64,000 nucleotides of DNA, taken from NCBI RefSeq assembly GCF_000226115.1, contig NC_016458.1, forward strand, positions 7,164,001 through 7,228,000. Reading direction: 5' to 3'. The notes beneath the pieces are model-generated. The model was not told the DNA's origin. It worked only from the letters and a program-made list of their open reading frames with translations, and searched no databases. This stretch comes from Thermothielavioides terrestris NRRL 8126. Its lineage: Eukaryota > Ascomycota > Sordariomycetes > Sordariales > Chaetomiaceae. Shown here piece by piece: positions 1 through 10,092 of the stretch. How positions within the stretch are numbered: position 1 is the first letter of the stretch; each line of letters begins with the position of its first letter. Both the position numbers and the translations under genes were made by a program.

Positions 1-285
1 GAAATCCGACCAACACAGTCCAATGCAGCCCCATAGCGCTCCCAAGCTCGCAAACCAACCTGGAAAACCCCGTCTGTACAGTACTACACATCGCCGTCGT
101 GTCTGTCTGTGAAATCCCAAACACCGCTGTGCCCCTCCCGATGACCCGACGCAATCCACCCGAAAAACCAAGAAAAAAAGAGATAGTACCAAACCCCGCA
201 CCCTCGCCCCTCACCGCCGCTGACTCGTCGACCGCCGCACCTCGACAATCGACCCGTTCCCGCCCGCGAACCGGTCCGGATCCAC

Positions 286-1092
286 CTACCTGAACCCGCT
301 CGACCTTCTCTCCACGCTCCTGACCCGGCTCCGCTGCCTCCGCGGCGGACTATGCTCCTCGATAACCACGACCTCGTCCTCGGTCGCGCCCTCGCTGGAC
401 GAGACCCGCCTGACCCGCGGCGCCGCCGCCGGCCTGCTCACGCTCCTGCGCCGCTCCTCCACCACGACCCTCTCGACGTCCGGCGAGGCCGGCCGGACCC
501 GCACCTCCTCGACGATGACCGGCCCGCCGCGCGCGCGGCTGGACCCGACCCGCCGGATCTCGACCATCTCCTCGCGCTGCCGCCTGCGCGAGCGCGCTCT
601 TGTATCCCGCTCCCGGCGGTGGCGGCGGCTCCGGCGCGTCACCACCGACGAGGTGCCCTCCGTGACGACCGTGACCGACTCGCTGGGGCCGCCGCCGTTG
701 CCGAGGTTGAGGCACGCGTAGATGAGCCAGAGCAGCAGGACGAAGCCGGCGACGGCGCCGAGCGTGATGCCCACCACCGCGCCCGGGTCCGGACCCGAGT
801 CGAGGGAGCCATAGAAGGCGGGGATGGTGGAGGTCTGCACGGGCGCCGGCGACTGCGTTGTTGGTTGGGATTGTGGCTGCTGGCGGGGGACGAGGTCGAG
901 GGTGCGGGAGGGAGCCGCGTCGGGATCGGGAGGCGCGGCGGGGGCGTTGGGGTCGATGTAGGCGTTGGATGATGCTGCGACTGCTTCTGAGGGTGCGGGT
1001 TCATAAGCAGGGTCCGGAGCGGGTACTGGTGCTGGTGCTGGTACTGGTGCCGGTGCTGCCGCGCGCGGCTGTTTTCTTGCCGCGGGTGCCAT
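286..1092 (-). CDS. Single-pass membrane protein with Arg-rich cytoplasmic tail, hypothetical
   Basis: Uninterrupted 268-codon frame starting at an ATG. The N-terminal part (about 1-100) is a Pro/Ala-rich low-complexity region with repeated PAPVPAP units, followed by a clear membrane segment at about 105-128 (GAVVGITLGAVAGFVLLLWL), then a tail extremely rich in Arg, Glu and Val (RRSRRHRRERDTR; repeated VEEVRV/VVVEERRR strings). No cleavable signal peptide is visible. The layout resembles the many fungal type-III or type-I single-span proteins of unknown role; I do not recognise a named family. GC-rich composition leaves open frames on several strands here, but only this one shows a membrane helix plus a biased tail. 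It ends 664 bp from the TSC1 stop, with the two genes in tandem on the minus strand. Confidence 0.55.
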   Translation of the reverse strand: MAPAARKQPRAAAPAPVPAPAPVPAPDPAYEPAPSEAVAASSNAYIDPNAPAAPPDPDAAPSRTLDLVPRQQPQSQPTTQSPAPVQTSTIPAFYGSLDSGPDPGAVVGITLGAVAGFVLLLWLIYACLNLGNGGGPSESVTVVTEGTSSVVTRRSRRHRRERDTRARSRRRQREEMVEIRRVGSSRARGGPVIVEEVRVRPASPDVERVVVEERRRSVSRPAAAPRVRRVSSSEGATEDEVVVIEEHSPPRRQRSRVRSVERRSSGFR

Positions 1093-1756
1093 CGCGCAAG
1101 GAGCCGCGGCGACTCTCGGGATGAAGAAGTTGCCGATGAGTGGTGTTGGTTGTTTCCCAAACAGCGGTCAGCGCGCGAGATGTAGCATCCTTTTTCGCAA
1201 CCGCCGCCGAGTTGTGAGACCGCGGCGCTGACCAGGCAGCAAGTTTAGGCGGCGGTCGCTTGCAGGTGGGACAGGCGCCTCGCGCCTCTGCGCAAGCCGA
1301 TCGCAACCCCGGTCGGTTGCTGCGGAGCGCCTCGGAAGCGGGGGGCCTAGTTCGTAATCCGTACTTCGTGCGACCTGCTGCAACTCGCCCGCTGCCGAGA
1401 AATCTGGAAGAAAAGGTAGGAAAAAAAGTACTGGCCAACTCTGGACTCTCCTGCCTCGGTTGCTGTCGTGGGCAAATCCCATCAGCGCGCAGCGCACCGG
1501 GCGAGCGCATGGAGGGAGGCTGGGGAGGCGGTCCACTTGAAATGCGACAGTAAACCTGGGCGGAGTCCCGAAAGGCTTGGCACAGGAACGGGAGCGAACC
1601 CCTGCAGATCTCATCCCCCACACATTCAATGTACCCTGGACGCGGGAGGGGACAGACGACGGCAGAACGCGGGCTGCAAATCATCGTGTTCCCATCTCAC
1701 CTTACCTCCTAGATGTTGATGCTCGAGACACATCCTGTCTCCAATCTCAGCATTCA
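1093..1756. other. Intergenic, promoter of the membrane-protein gene and 3' flank of TSC1
   Basis: No gene supported. Several short frames on both strands are open but lack membrane, domain or splice features. Confidence 0.5.
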
Positions 1757-4700
1757 TCATACCATCCGGAGCCCCCGGAAGCCGCCGCCCAGCTTTTTAT
1801 CCTTTTTGTCCTTTTTCTCGGCCTTCTCCTCCCTCTTTTCCCTGCGCTCTGTCCGCGCTGCGTTTTGCACACCTCCTGATACAGAGGGACGTTAGTAGCT
1901 GCCCCGGCAAGTTCTCGCCGGGGAAACCGAGAACGACTCACCTCGGCCAAAGTACCTTTCAGCCTGCGGGTTGCTTTTCCCCGAGCCGGGCCCGTCCTCC
2001 GGCCCGGCTTGCTCTGGTGGACTCGGCGGGCGATGGGATGCCGACTCAAGCGAGGTCGAGATGGGCGCCCGCGGCGGTGACACCGCGCCATGCGCCGTTC
2101 CCTCCGCGTTCTCCGGGTCTGAAAACCCGCGCCGGCGGCTGCGGATCGCCATCGGGGTTCGGGCCGCGGCCAGCGATTCGCCCTCGCCCTCGGCTGATGA
2201 ATCGGGCTCAGATCTCCCTCCGCGCTGCCTAGCATTGCATTGCATATCCAACAGCGTCGATTGAAGAGCTGTGTATTTCTTCATGAGCGCGTCGTATTGC
2301 TTCTGGAGTTCCGTCTGCTTTGCTCGGGCCGATGAGATGGCGCTTTCATACGCTGCCGCCACGTCGCCGGACGGTTTTCTCGGCTTCTCCTGGAGTGCGC
2401 TGGCGAGTTGCGCTCTCAAGTCCTCTATCTGCGTCTCGAAGTGACGCGTCGCCTCGCTGAGCTGTTGTTCCCGCGCAGCGACCTCCAGCGCCATCTGCTG
2501 TGCGCGCGCTTCTGCCGCGGCGGCCTGCTGCGCGGCGGCCTCCATCTTCGCTTCTTTGCCCTGATACTCTCGTTCCACGGCCGACAGCCGAGCAATCTCG
2601 CTTTTGAGCCGCTCAATCATGGCCGTGCTGATATCAACCGCTTCGAGATTCTGTTCGGATTCGAGTCGCTTCTTCTCCGCCTCTTCAACAACGCGGCGCA
2701 GATTCTCGCATTCTGCTTGCGCCTTTTCTAACTGCTGTTTCAGTTGGATACTTTCGGCATTCCACTTCTTCTGCTCCTCACGGAGTGCCCGCAGCTTGTT
2801 CGACAAGTCGCTCTCCCACTTCTTGGCCATGCTGCGGCGATGGTCAAACTCTTTCCTGATCTGCGCCTCGCCCCTTTTGGCCTCATCAAGCCGCTGCCGC
2901 AAGCTGCGGTTCGCGATGACAAGGTTCTGCGTCTCGGCTTCGGTAGCCGACACTCTTATTTGTCGCCGTCGCAATTCCCCCATGTGTACCATGTGCTGCT
3001 GTTTGACAAACCTCTCATACTGCAGATCGTTAACTAAGCGGAACCGGTGGTGCTGCAGAAGATCTATCTGGTCGTTAATCCCGCTAGTGGGCTCTGCATT
3101 GCGCCCGGGAGCATGGGCGAGTGGGAGGAACCGTGGGCTCTTTTCACCCCCTTGCTCTTGAGGGCTGAGCATGAGAGAAGGTACGCTGTCGTTGGCATGC
3201 GATTGGTGCAGACCACTCTTGACGGCACTCGCTGCCGGCGCCGCGTCCGGGACGCGAGTGTGAGATTGCGACTGGTCAAGGTCCGGCGGCAGAGTGGGAC
3301 TATCATCGTCGGGTCCCCGACTTTTCTGCTCCGACGTGTCGTGTCCCGAGGGGTGGCTGGACTGAGAAGCCTGCCGTAATGAAGGACTACGAGTAACGCT
3401 AACGGGGAGCGATCTCACAGAAACCGCTGGATGCGGCGAACCGCCAATGGCGGAACTGCCCAGGAGAGCAGGATCCATAATTTCCTGCTCGAGGCCGTCG
3501 GCTGCGCCTGAGCCAGACGGGGCAAGATCCGGCATGGCCGGTCCAGCAGGGGTGGGGTCAGCTGGGTGGTCGACGACCAAAGCCATGCAATCGGCCAGAA
3601 CCTCCTCTGCCTCACTCTTGATCCAGCGGCTCATGTCGGTCTTTTCGGACTCGATGGTAAAATGGTAGAAGTTCGGATGCAGGAGGTGCCGCTTTCTGAA
3701 CTGTTCGGATCGGTCCCGGATCTCCATAGCTTGGACGTCAATATCCTCGGCATTGTTCGCATGGCGCAGATACCTTTGGGGCTTGCGGATGTAATCGAGA
3801 AAGTTGATGGGATACAAGCCATAGAGGACCGTGAAGTACTCGGGAAGGTAGGAAATGGAGTGTCCGTCATAGTCGGGATCTAGCAGGGATGTTTCCCAAG
3901 GAACCCCAGCGCCGCCCTCGTCGTTTTCGGCGCCCATCTCGGTATGCTGCTTGGTGAAATACGAATTCCGGTCCCAGAACAGCAACCGAGCGTAGATGTT
4001 GAACAAGGTAGGAAGGAAAGGACCCAGAGAACTTGGTATGAACGGCAGAATCATAGTCAGGGTTATGAGAGCTAGATTGACGGTCGCGGTCGATTCGTCT
4101 TTCTGAAGGGAGTGCAAGATGTTGACGAAGAGCGGTGTCTGCAAGATGAGGTGCAAGTGCGGCGGCCCGCTGGACACGTAAGCGCAGAGCAGGCTGAGCG
4201 CCGAGTTTCGATGCTCCCTCCTGACAAAGTAGCCATTCAAGGCCGCCATGAAGCCCTTAGGATCCCTCTTGCCAAACGCCATAAGCGCGTTCTTGATCAT
4301 CTGCTCCTTGAGGTCGGTGGAAGGGCGGAGATCCGGCTGGGCCTCACGAACCTGCATCCACCTCGTGAGCAGCCGGTCGACGACCGACGTCAAACCCTCC
4401 TCGCCCCAGGCGGCGGGGTCGTCGTACTCATCGGCCGAGAGGAGATCGAGGGTGTGGGTCATAACCTCCCTCGCCAATCCCTTCTCCCGGCCGACATGAT
4501 CCAGAACCGGGTCGAGAAGCTTGTCCCACCATTTGAAAATCTTTGCCGGTGTTCGGAGCCCTGGATGGAGGTGACGCAAGACAGCAAGAAAGGCGGCGTA
4601 TTTCTCCGGGCGGCCCTGCACGACCTTCTCCCAAATGCCCAACAACTCGTCGTCTAGCCGCTCTCCCGAGCCTTCGTCGGGTTCCTCATGTTTCTCGAGG

Positions 4701-4881
4701 TAGGCCGCAATAATGTCGTTAATCTCGGACGGGAGGGGAAGCGTCGGGGCCTGGAAGAAGCCATTGAGCGCTTTGGCGAGCTCCTTGGTGGAGCTGCGTC
4801 GAGAGCACGCGGCGGTCAGCAGAGCTTGACGGGGTGCCGGGGGATTTTATCAAAATGGCGAACATACCCGGATGAAGTCAT
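1757..4881 (-). CDS. TSC1: Hamartin, TSC1 homologue (join 4868-4881, 1942-4793, 1757-1875)
   Basis: Predicted 994-residue hamartin, the scaffold of the TSC1-TSC2 complex that acts as GAP for Rheb and restrains TORC1. Exon 1 is only 14 bases (MTSSG start); intron 4794-4867 has donor GTATGT, branch CTGAC and acceptor GCAG. The conserved N-terminus continues as STKELAKALNGFFQAPTLP in exon 2. The helical N-terminal core (to about residue 350) is followed by a disordered Ser/Pro region and a long coiled coil at about 585-855, the part that binds TSC2 in the family. Intron 1876-1941 (GTGAGT, CTAAC, CAG) leads to the last exon with GRGGVQNAARTERREKREE and a Lys-rich end. The frame can be extended from 1942 to 1892 only by reading through the donor, so the spliced end is preferred. 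The start is 818 bp from the divergent DJ-1-type gene. No TSC2 or Rheb gene lies in the window. Confidence 0.93.
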
Positions 4882-5699
4882 CCTGATCGACACGGGGCGC
4901 GGCGAATTGGGGAAAAAACAGGGGCACGGGAGGCTGGCTCAGTCAACGACGAGCCCCAAGCAGATGCACGCCGGTTCTGCTTCACATGAACGGCCGAACC
5001 CCCCTAGCAAGGGAAGGATCGTATATGTCCCGCCCGGGTACAGGAGCCGAGAACACAGTGAAGAACCGGCGTTTTTGAGACCCTTGTGTGGACGGTGCAA
5101 TCGATGACTTTGTCGGACAGTTCATCAAGAAGCGAGCGTTTGCCAACTCCGTATCCCAGTTCGATCTTCCTGCAGCCCCCTTGATGACGCTAGATAAATT
5201 CAACACGACCCACCATGTGACCCAGCTTCCGCCTGGTCGACGGAGTACCTTACACTGCTCCACGGATACCTGGTCAGGGCTCGGCAACCCCGCACTGCTA
5301 AAGCTGGTGGGGCCAACCCCAAGGTTCTCAAGAGTGGGCCCTGATCGTCTGATGCATGCGGACAGTGGTGCGAAGGACAGCCCAGGCACCTGCTGAGCGA
5401 CCAACACTGGGGGAATGCCCCTCTTTGGCGGGGTTTCTGTTGAAGCGCACTCGTGACCGCCCTGCTCGAGGCCCCTGAGCGTCGAGAAGCAAAAACGTGG
5501 CGCGTCCCTCGCGCCCTTCAGAACGTCGGGTTCACCTGCAGCAGCCTGAGCCCAATTCCAAAGCCATACTTCCCCCAAGTTTTCTTTGATTCTTGTCCCA
5601 AGTACAAAGTGAACTTTGCTCATACCCTCGCGCATCTTGGGGAAATCAACGACATTAGGCCACTATTCTCTTCAATCTGTCAACAAGAAGTTGCCAAAG
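4882..5699. promoter_or_regulatory. Divergent intergenic region between TSC1 and the DJ-1-family gene
   Basis: Both flanking genes start here in opposite directions. An antisense frame of 217 codons (4982-5635) is open but has no domain, bias or splice context, so I treat it as chance in GC-rich DNA. No specific regulatory motif recognised. Confidence 0.5.
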
Positions 5700-6950
5700 A
5701 TGGCCAGTAAGACGTCTGCAGTGGCAGACGAGCCGATTGAAGGTCAGCAAGCAATTGACTTGTCCATTCCCCTTCCCGGCAAGCTGTCTCGGCGGCGCAA
5801 TCACTCCCGAGGCAGCGCATGCGCTGCGATGCTGCTCTCGTGACGCCAGGAAAGGAACGACTCAGCTGACATGGTCGGTAGTGCTCTTTGCCCTGCATCC
5901 CAAGTTCAACCTCACCGACTTCGCTGGTCCTCTGGAAATCTTGACCAGGGCCCTGCACGATGCCAAAGATCCCGGTGAGTGGCCGCGACTCGTCGCCTCC
6001 GAGGACAACCCCGCAGCTTCCCCTCAGTCGCACGAGGGCCTCGCCAGCGCGCTCCCCACAGGGAACAGAAAGTCCCATGACGAGCCTGCCATTTGCACAC
6101 AGCCTCCATGTGCACTGCTGACCGGGGTCTTCGTATCCAGAGTCCAAAGCCTTCGACTTCACTATCGCTTCGGGTGAGCCCAACGTGCTTTCTGAGCAGG
6201 GCGCCATCATTGGTTCCCAGGTTTTGTGGAAGGAGGCCCACGAGCGTCTCAATGACTTCGATGTCCTTGTTGTCGTCGGCGGCAACACCGACGAGATCTT
6301 GAAGGAGAAGGCTGAGCCTCTCGGCCTCATCACCGCCTTCGCCGAGCTTCAGCAGAACGACCCCAGCCGCGAGCGCACTCTGCTTTCCGTCTCCACCGGG
6401 TCCCTGTTCCTGGCACAGCAGGGAATCCTCCAGGGCCTGTCTGCGACGACCCATCCCGACTACTACATCAAGTTCGAGAACCTGTGCAGCGAGGCCGTCA
6501 AGCGAAACCTGGGCGAGCATACCGACCTCATCGAGGACGCGCGATATGTGGTGAATAACCTGCGCTTCGAGCTGGGAGACGAGGACGAGAATCCCTACAT
6601 CCGGCGCAAGTCAGATGCCGGGCGCCCTCCCAACGCCCGGTAAGTATCGGCGAGCATGCCGAGACCCTGCTGTTGCTGCTGCTGCTGCTGCTGGATGCAC
6701 AACTAACACAGCTCACAGGAAGGGATCAGTATCATTCAAGAGCGCTTCGCGCCGGGAATCGATCGCCCGGCGCGCCGCGATGCGCCTCGGTGGCCTTCGC
6801 GTGATCACCAGCGGGGGAGTAGCCGCTGGCATGGATGCAGCTCTGTACCTGGTTAGCATCCTGGTTTCAGAGGAATCCGCCAACGAGGTGGCCCGGGTCA
6901 TGCAATTGACCTGGACCAAGGGCGTGGTCGTGGACGGGCTTGATGTGTAA
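5700..6950 (+). CDS. DJ-1/PfpI family (class I glutamine amidotransferase-like) protein with Ser in place of the nucleophile Cys
   Basis: Predicted 288 residues from exons 5700-5742, 5882-5974, 6141-6639 and 6719-6950. The intron donors are GTCAGC, GTGAGT and GTAAGT; the first is weak, but the phase fits and gives PIEVLFALHPKFNLTDFAGP, the usual family start. The DJ-1/PfpI fold is seen as the first strand plus FAGPLE turn, VLVVVGGNTDE (residues about 87-97) and the nucleophile-elbow stretch RTLLSVSTGSLFLAQQGIL. Enzymes of this family usually read S-V/I-C-T-G there; here residue 130 is Ser (codon TCC), so cysteine-dependent hydratase, glyoxalase or protease chemistry is doubtful. A loop of about 30 residues (ENPYIRRKSDAGRPPNARKG to RRESIARRA) precedes the last helix region GGLRVITSGGVAAGMDAALYL. 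The third intron carries a (CTG)n run at 6671-6693. Cytosolic; substrate unknown. Confidence 0.87.
6671..6693 (+). repeat. CTG/TGC trinucleotide run within an intron
   Basis: About seven CTG units lie between donor and branch site of the third intron of the DJ-1-family gene. Likely length-polymorphic, with no coding effect. Confidence 0.8.
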
Positions 6951-7437
6951 ATAAATGAAAGCATTAGACTCGTGGCAGGTGTCACGCAGCATGCAGTGAT
7001 TGGGACACGGGACCGGGTTTCGGTTAGAGCGTGGGAATATGACGGCCAAGCGCCAGGTCAATTGGCATTCTGAACCCCGACTCCTTCACAACTGAAGAGG
7101 TGAGCCGACGCCCCTGACTGCTCGTCGTTCGATGTGGTTGTGGTGAGTGTCAGTATAACGTTCGCGACAGCTCTGGCGCTGTGGCACTCCTGCTGATTAC
7201 GTCAGGAAGCTCCACTGTGGAGGTCCTTGGCGGGCTTTGCCGGAAGCCGCTGTCGCCGAAACCGCCACCTGGCGCCGGCCCGACTCCGGCTTTCGCAGTC
7301 CCAGAAAATCTACCCCGGCTTGAATTGAGAGATCGTGGACGCGACGCCGGTCCAGCACCCAGTTAAGCAACTGTCTGATCCAAACCTGGAGCCGTTCACA
7401 GGCTGCTCCAATACACAGAGCGGCCATTAGAGCAGCC
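6951..7437. other. Intergenic, 3' flank of DJ-1-type gene and promoter of uL23m gene
   Basis: A TAAATAAATG stretch directly after the stop codon is a possible poly(A) signal area. Nothing else recognised. Confidence 0.4.
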
Positions 7438-8103
7438 ATGGCGACGTCGGCAGCGGCGGCAGTGGAGGCTACAGCCCAACAACTGCCGCGCAGATTCGGC
7501 AAGAAGCAGATCTTCCTGTACGAGCGCCACGCCTGTCGCCGTCTGTTCAGTGATGGATGCTAACCTCAGCTCCCTCGGATGCACGGGTGCAGACCAAACC
7601 ATGTCATCGCCTTCATCCGGCCCAAGCCGAGGCAGCCGCCAAACCTGGCGACGTTCGTCGTGCCGCTCACCTTCAACAAGCTCGACCTGCGCGACTACCT
7701 CTATCACGTCTACAACGTCGAGGTGACGGCGGTGCGATCCTTCATCAACCAGCCGCAGCCGAGGCAGAAGGACGGCCAAAGGGGCAAGTGGTACCGGCCG
7801 CGCTCGCAGAAGATGATGATCGCCGAGCTCGTGAAGCCGTTCGTGTGGCCAGACCCGCCCGCGGAGGACGCCCGGGAGGCGTTCGACCACGCCATGTTCA
7901 AGAGGCTGCAGAAGGAGAGGGACGACCAGATATCTCGGTCGATGAATCCTTCGAATATTCCGCTGCGCACGCGCGGTCCCGAGACTCAGGAGCGGCAGAC
8001 GCTCAGGGAGCAGGCGAAGGAGTTCTTGGATCGCGGGGAGTGGACAAACGGGCGAACAGGGGACGACACATGGACCGAAGTGGAGAAGGACATCAAGGTG
8101 TAG
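7438..8103 (+). CDS. MRP20: Mitochondrial large-subunit ribosomal protein uL23m (Mrp20/MRPL23 type)
   Basis: Predicted 196 residues from exons 7438-7517 and 7593-8103. The intron (donor GTACGA, branch GCTAAC, acceptor GCAG) must be removed because the first frame stops at 7562; splicing joins FGKKQIFL to PNHVIAFIRPKPRQPPNLA. Family hallmarks are the N-terminal RFGKKQIFLPN stretch, the TFVVPLTFNKLDLRDYLYHVYNVEVTAVRSF ferredoxin-like core and a basic KWYRPRSQKMMIAELVKPF segment. The protein binds 23S-type rRNA near the exit tunnel of the mitoribosome. A charged, helical C-terminal extension (about 120-196) is typical of fungal homologues. It converges with the METTL4-like gene, the two stops being 172 bp apart. 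Confidence 0.92.
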
Positions 8104-8275
8104 TTCTGCGTATGATGTGGAAAACTGGCGGACAGAAAAGGGCTGGACGCGAGGAGGGTTTGCAGCTTGACGGTTGCTTGTAACTAGACAGCCTGCCGTT
8201 GGGAAAGAAACCAGCAGGTGTGATGTACTATACCACTACGGGGAGCACGAGAGCACATCTTTCCAATGTACTATT

Positions 8276-9565
8276 TTACGACGCTGTTCCCGTATTGCTC
8301 TCATCCTCATCCGCTTCCCCCGGCTCGACCCAACACTCCCTCCGCTGAAACAGCAAGACTTCATCCCCCCAAGCCCACCACCCCGCCGTCAGATTTCTCG
8401 CAAACACCTCGAGCGCCTCGTACCGCTCCGGCAGCAGGTCCTCAAAAAGTGGCCTCAGATTCGGCTTGCGCGAATGCACATCTGGCACAGCAACAATCAC
8501 CTTCCCCTCAACCGACCCTCTCCCCGTCCCTCCGCAGCCACTACCATCATCGCCACCACCACCCCTCTTCCGCGCGATCAGCAGCCGCTCCCAGGGCTTC
8601 CTCCACCGCGACTCCACGTCCACAACCGGCTCCCCGCCCGTCGTGACCTTCAGCCACACCCACTCCCCGACCAACTCCACATCCCACTCAGCAAACAACC
8701 CCCCAACACCAACACCACCACCACCATCACCATTACGACTATGACCACGACCACGACGACTCCCGGTCAGCATCTCCACGAACCGCGCCGCGTTGGTCAC
8801 CCACACGGCGACGAGCCCGCCGGGCGCGAGGCGCGACGCGACGGGGACCTGGCGCAGCAGGGCGCGCACGGACGCCGCGTCGGCCGCGGGGCGGTAGCTC
8901 CCTCCGCTGCCTTTGCTCCCGCCGCTGCCGCTGCCGCTGCCGCCGCGGTTCTTGCGCTTGCGCTTGGCGGAGCGGTTCGGCCAGGGCGGATCCAGCACTA
9001 TCAGGTCGAAGCCTTGTGGCGGGGAGGCGGTGAGGAGGGTTGGGCGGAGGGCGTGCAGGGGCCCGTTGAGGGGGTGGCTGGATGGGGGGAGGTGGTAGAG
9101 GGGTGGTTGTGGTGGTGGTGGGTGGTTGGCAGGAAGAGAAGGGGTAGGGTCGGGGCCGGAGTCCGGAGGTGGTGTTGTTGCCGGGTGGTGTTGGTGCTGG
9201 GGTTGCGGGGCTTGCGGAGGCGGCGGTGGTGGTGAGCAGATCCGGGGCAAACACCACGGTCCGTTGTACGACTGTCTGATCTCCTCCAGCGCGGATTCAA
9301 CCGCCGCCTGGGTCATCAGCTCAGCCACTTGCGCTGAGGCTGACGTGGGCGGGAGTTCGGCCCCGCCCGTCTTGGGCTCCGGGGTCGGGAAGGGGGCTGC
9401 CGGCGGCAGTGCCGATATCAGCCGGCGCAGCTTGCTGGGGGGTTGTCGTCCATTTGCGCCTGTCAGCTGACTGGATGGGAGCTGGGCCTCTTCAATTGAC
9501 CGGGGGAGATCCAGCAATACCACTGTCTTGCGGCTGTTTTGCCAAAGAATGCACGACGAGGCCAT
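8276..9565 (-). CDS. METTL4: MT-A70 family N6-adenine methyltransferase, METTL4-like
   Basis: Intronless 429-codon frame from an ATG. The catalytic DPPW motif of MT-A70 enzymes is present at residues 192-195 within FDLIVLDPPWPNRSAKR; downstream come the SAM-fold strands VASRLAPGGLVAVWVTN, LVGEWVWLKVTTGGEPV, a KPWERLLIARK segment and the C-terminal HSRKPNLRPLFEDLLPERYEALEVFARNLTAGWWAWGDE block that is diagnostic of the METTL4/Ime4 superfamily. Two insertions are odd: a Pro/His-rich stretch at about 110-180 and Gly/Ser-rich runs at about 208-222 and 280-292. METTL4 enzymes methylate adenine N6 in U2 snRNA or, as debated, in DNA. The gene sits 528 bp head to head with the Leu5-type carrier. Subcellular site and substrate are inference. 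Confidence 0.88.
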   Translation of the reverse strand: MASSCILWQNSRKTVVLLDLPRSIEEAQLPSSQLTGANGRQPPSKLRRLISALPPAAPFPTPEPKTGGAELPPTSASAQVAELMTQAAVESALEEIRQSYNGPWCLPRICSPPPPPPQAPQPQHQHHPATTPPPDSGPDPTPSLPANHPPPPQPPLYHLPPSSHPLNGPLHALRPTLLTASPPQGFDLIVLDPPWPNRSAKRKRKNRGGSGSGSGGSKGSGGSYRPAADAASVRALLRQVPVASRLAPGGLVAVWVTNAARFVEMLTGSRRGRGHSRNGDGGGGVGVGGLFAEWDVELVGEWVWLKVTTGGEPVVDVESRWRKPWERLLIARKRGGGGDDGSGCGGTGRGSVEGKVIVAVPDVHSRKPNLRPLFEDLLPERYEALEVFARNLTAGWWAWGDEVLLFQRRECWVEPGEADEDESNTGTAS

Positions 9566-10092
9566 ACTGTGTAATGTAGTGTCGGCTCGGCCTCGACGGC
9601 CTGTCCGAATGGGAACGCCCAGAGCTTCCAGTGTTCAGACGTTTGGACGCTGCCAGATCTGGGGGAGCGAGATGTAAAATGTGGGGCCGGCAAGGTGTCG
9701 CGTGAGCTCTGGTTGGCCTGGTTTCGCAAGGCACTGGCCAGGGTCTTGTGGGGGACGCCCGGGTATCGGTAATCCTCGGCTTCGTGGAGGCGGCGGGCGG
9801 CGGGATGCTGCACAGTAAAAAGCTCGCTTTGGCCGCCGCTGAGAGATGACGTTCGGTGTTGCATTTCCGGATTCGACTGTCTTCGCCCGAACGTCCCCTC
9901 GCGCCGGCAACCCGCAACCATCGTTTGCACCCTGCACTCAAGAACAATACCTTTCCATTGCGCCTTTGTATTTCAGAGCTACGTCGCCTCGGATAAAACG
10001 ACCGGCCCGAGAATCCTCGATATTCCCAATTCTTCCGAGCCCCCGGAGCGCCCCTCGTCGCAAACGGCGGAGCGCACCCCCGCGGAGAGGGA
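9566..10092. promoter_or_regulatory. Divergent intergenic region between METTL4-like and Leu5-like genes
   Basis: Starts of two divergent genes flank the region, which should hold both promoters. Antisense frames here are extensions of GC-rich shadow frames. No motif assigned. Confidence 0.45.

Noticed and set aside
1001..1684. 227-codon minus-strand frame between TSC1 and the membrane-protein gene
   Set aside because: Overlaps the better-supported membrane-protein gene in another frame and has no feature of its own.
1892..1941. Extension of the TSC1 exon 2 frame to a stop at 1892
   Set aside because: It reads through a GTGAGT donor; the spliced end restores the GRGGVQNAAR and Lys-rich family terminus.
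4982..5635. 217-codon antisense frame in the TSC1/DJ-1 divergent spacer
   Set aside because: No domain, membrane segment, composition bias or conserved-looking stretch; the spacer should hold two promoters.
8174..9235. 353-codon plus-strand frame opposite the METTL4-like gene
   Set aside because: Reverse of a gene with clear MT-A70 motifs; its content is His/Pro/Gly repeats produced by GC-rich antisense reading.
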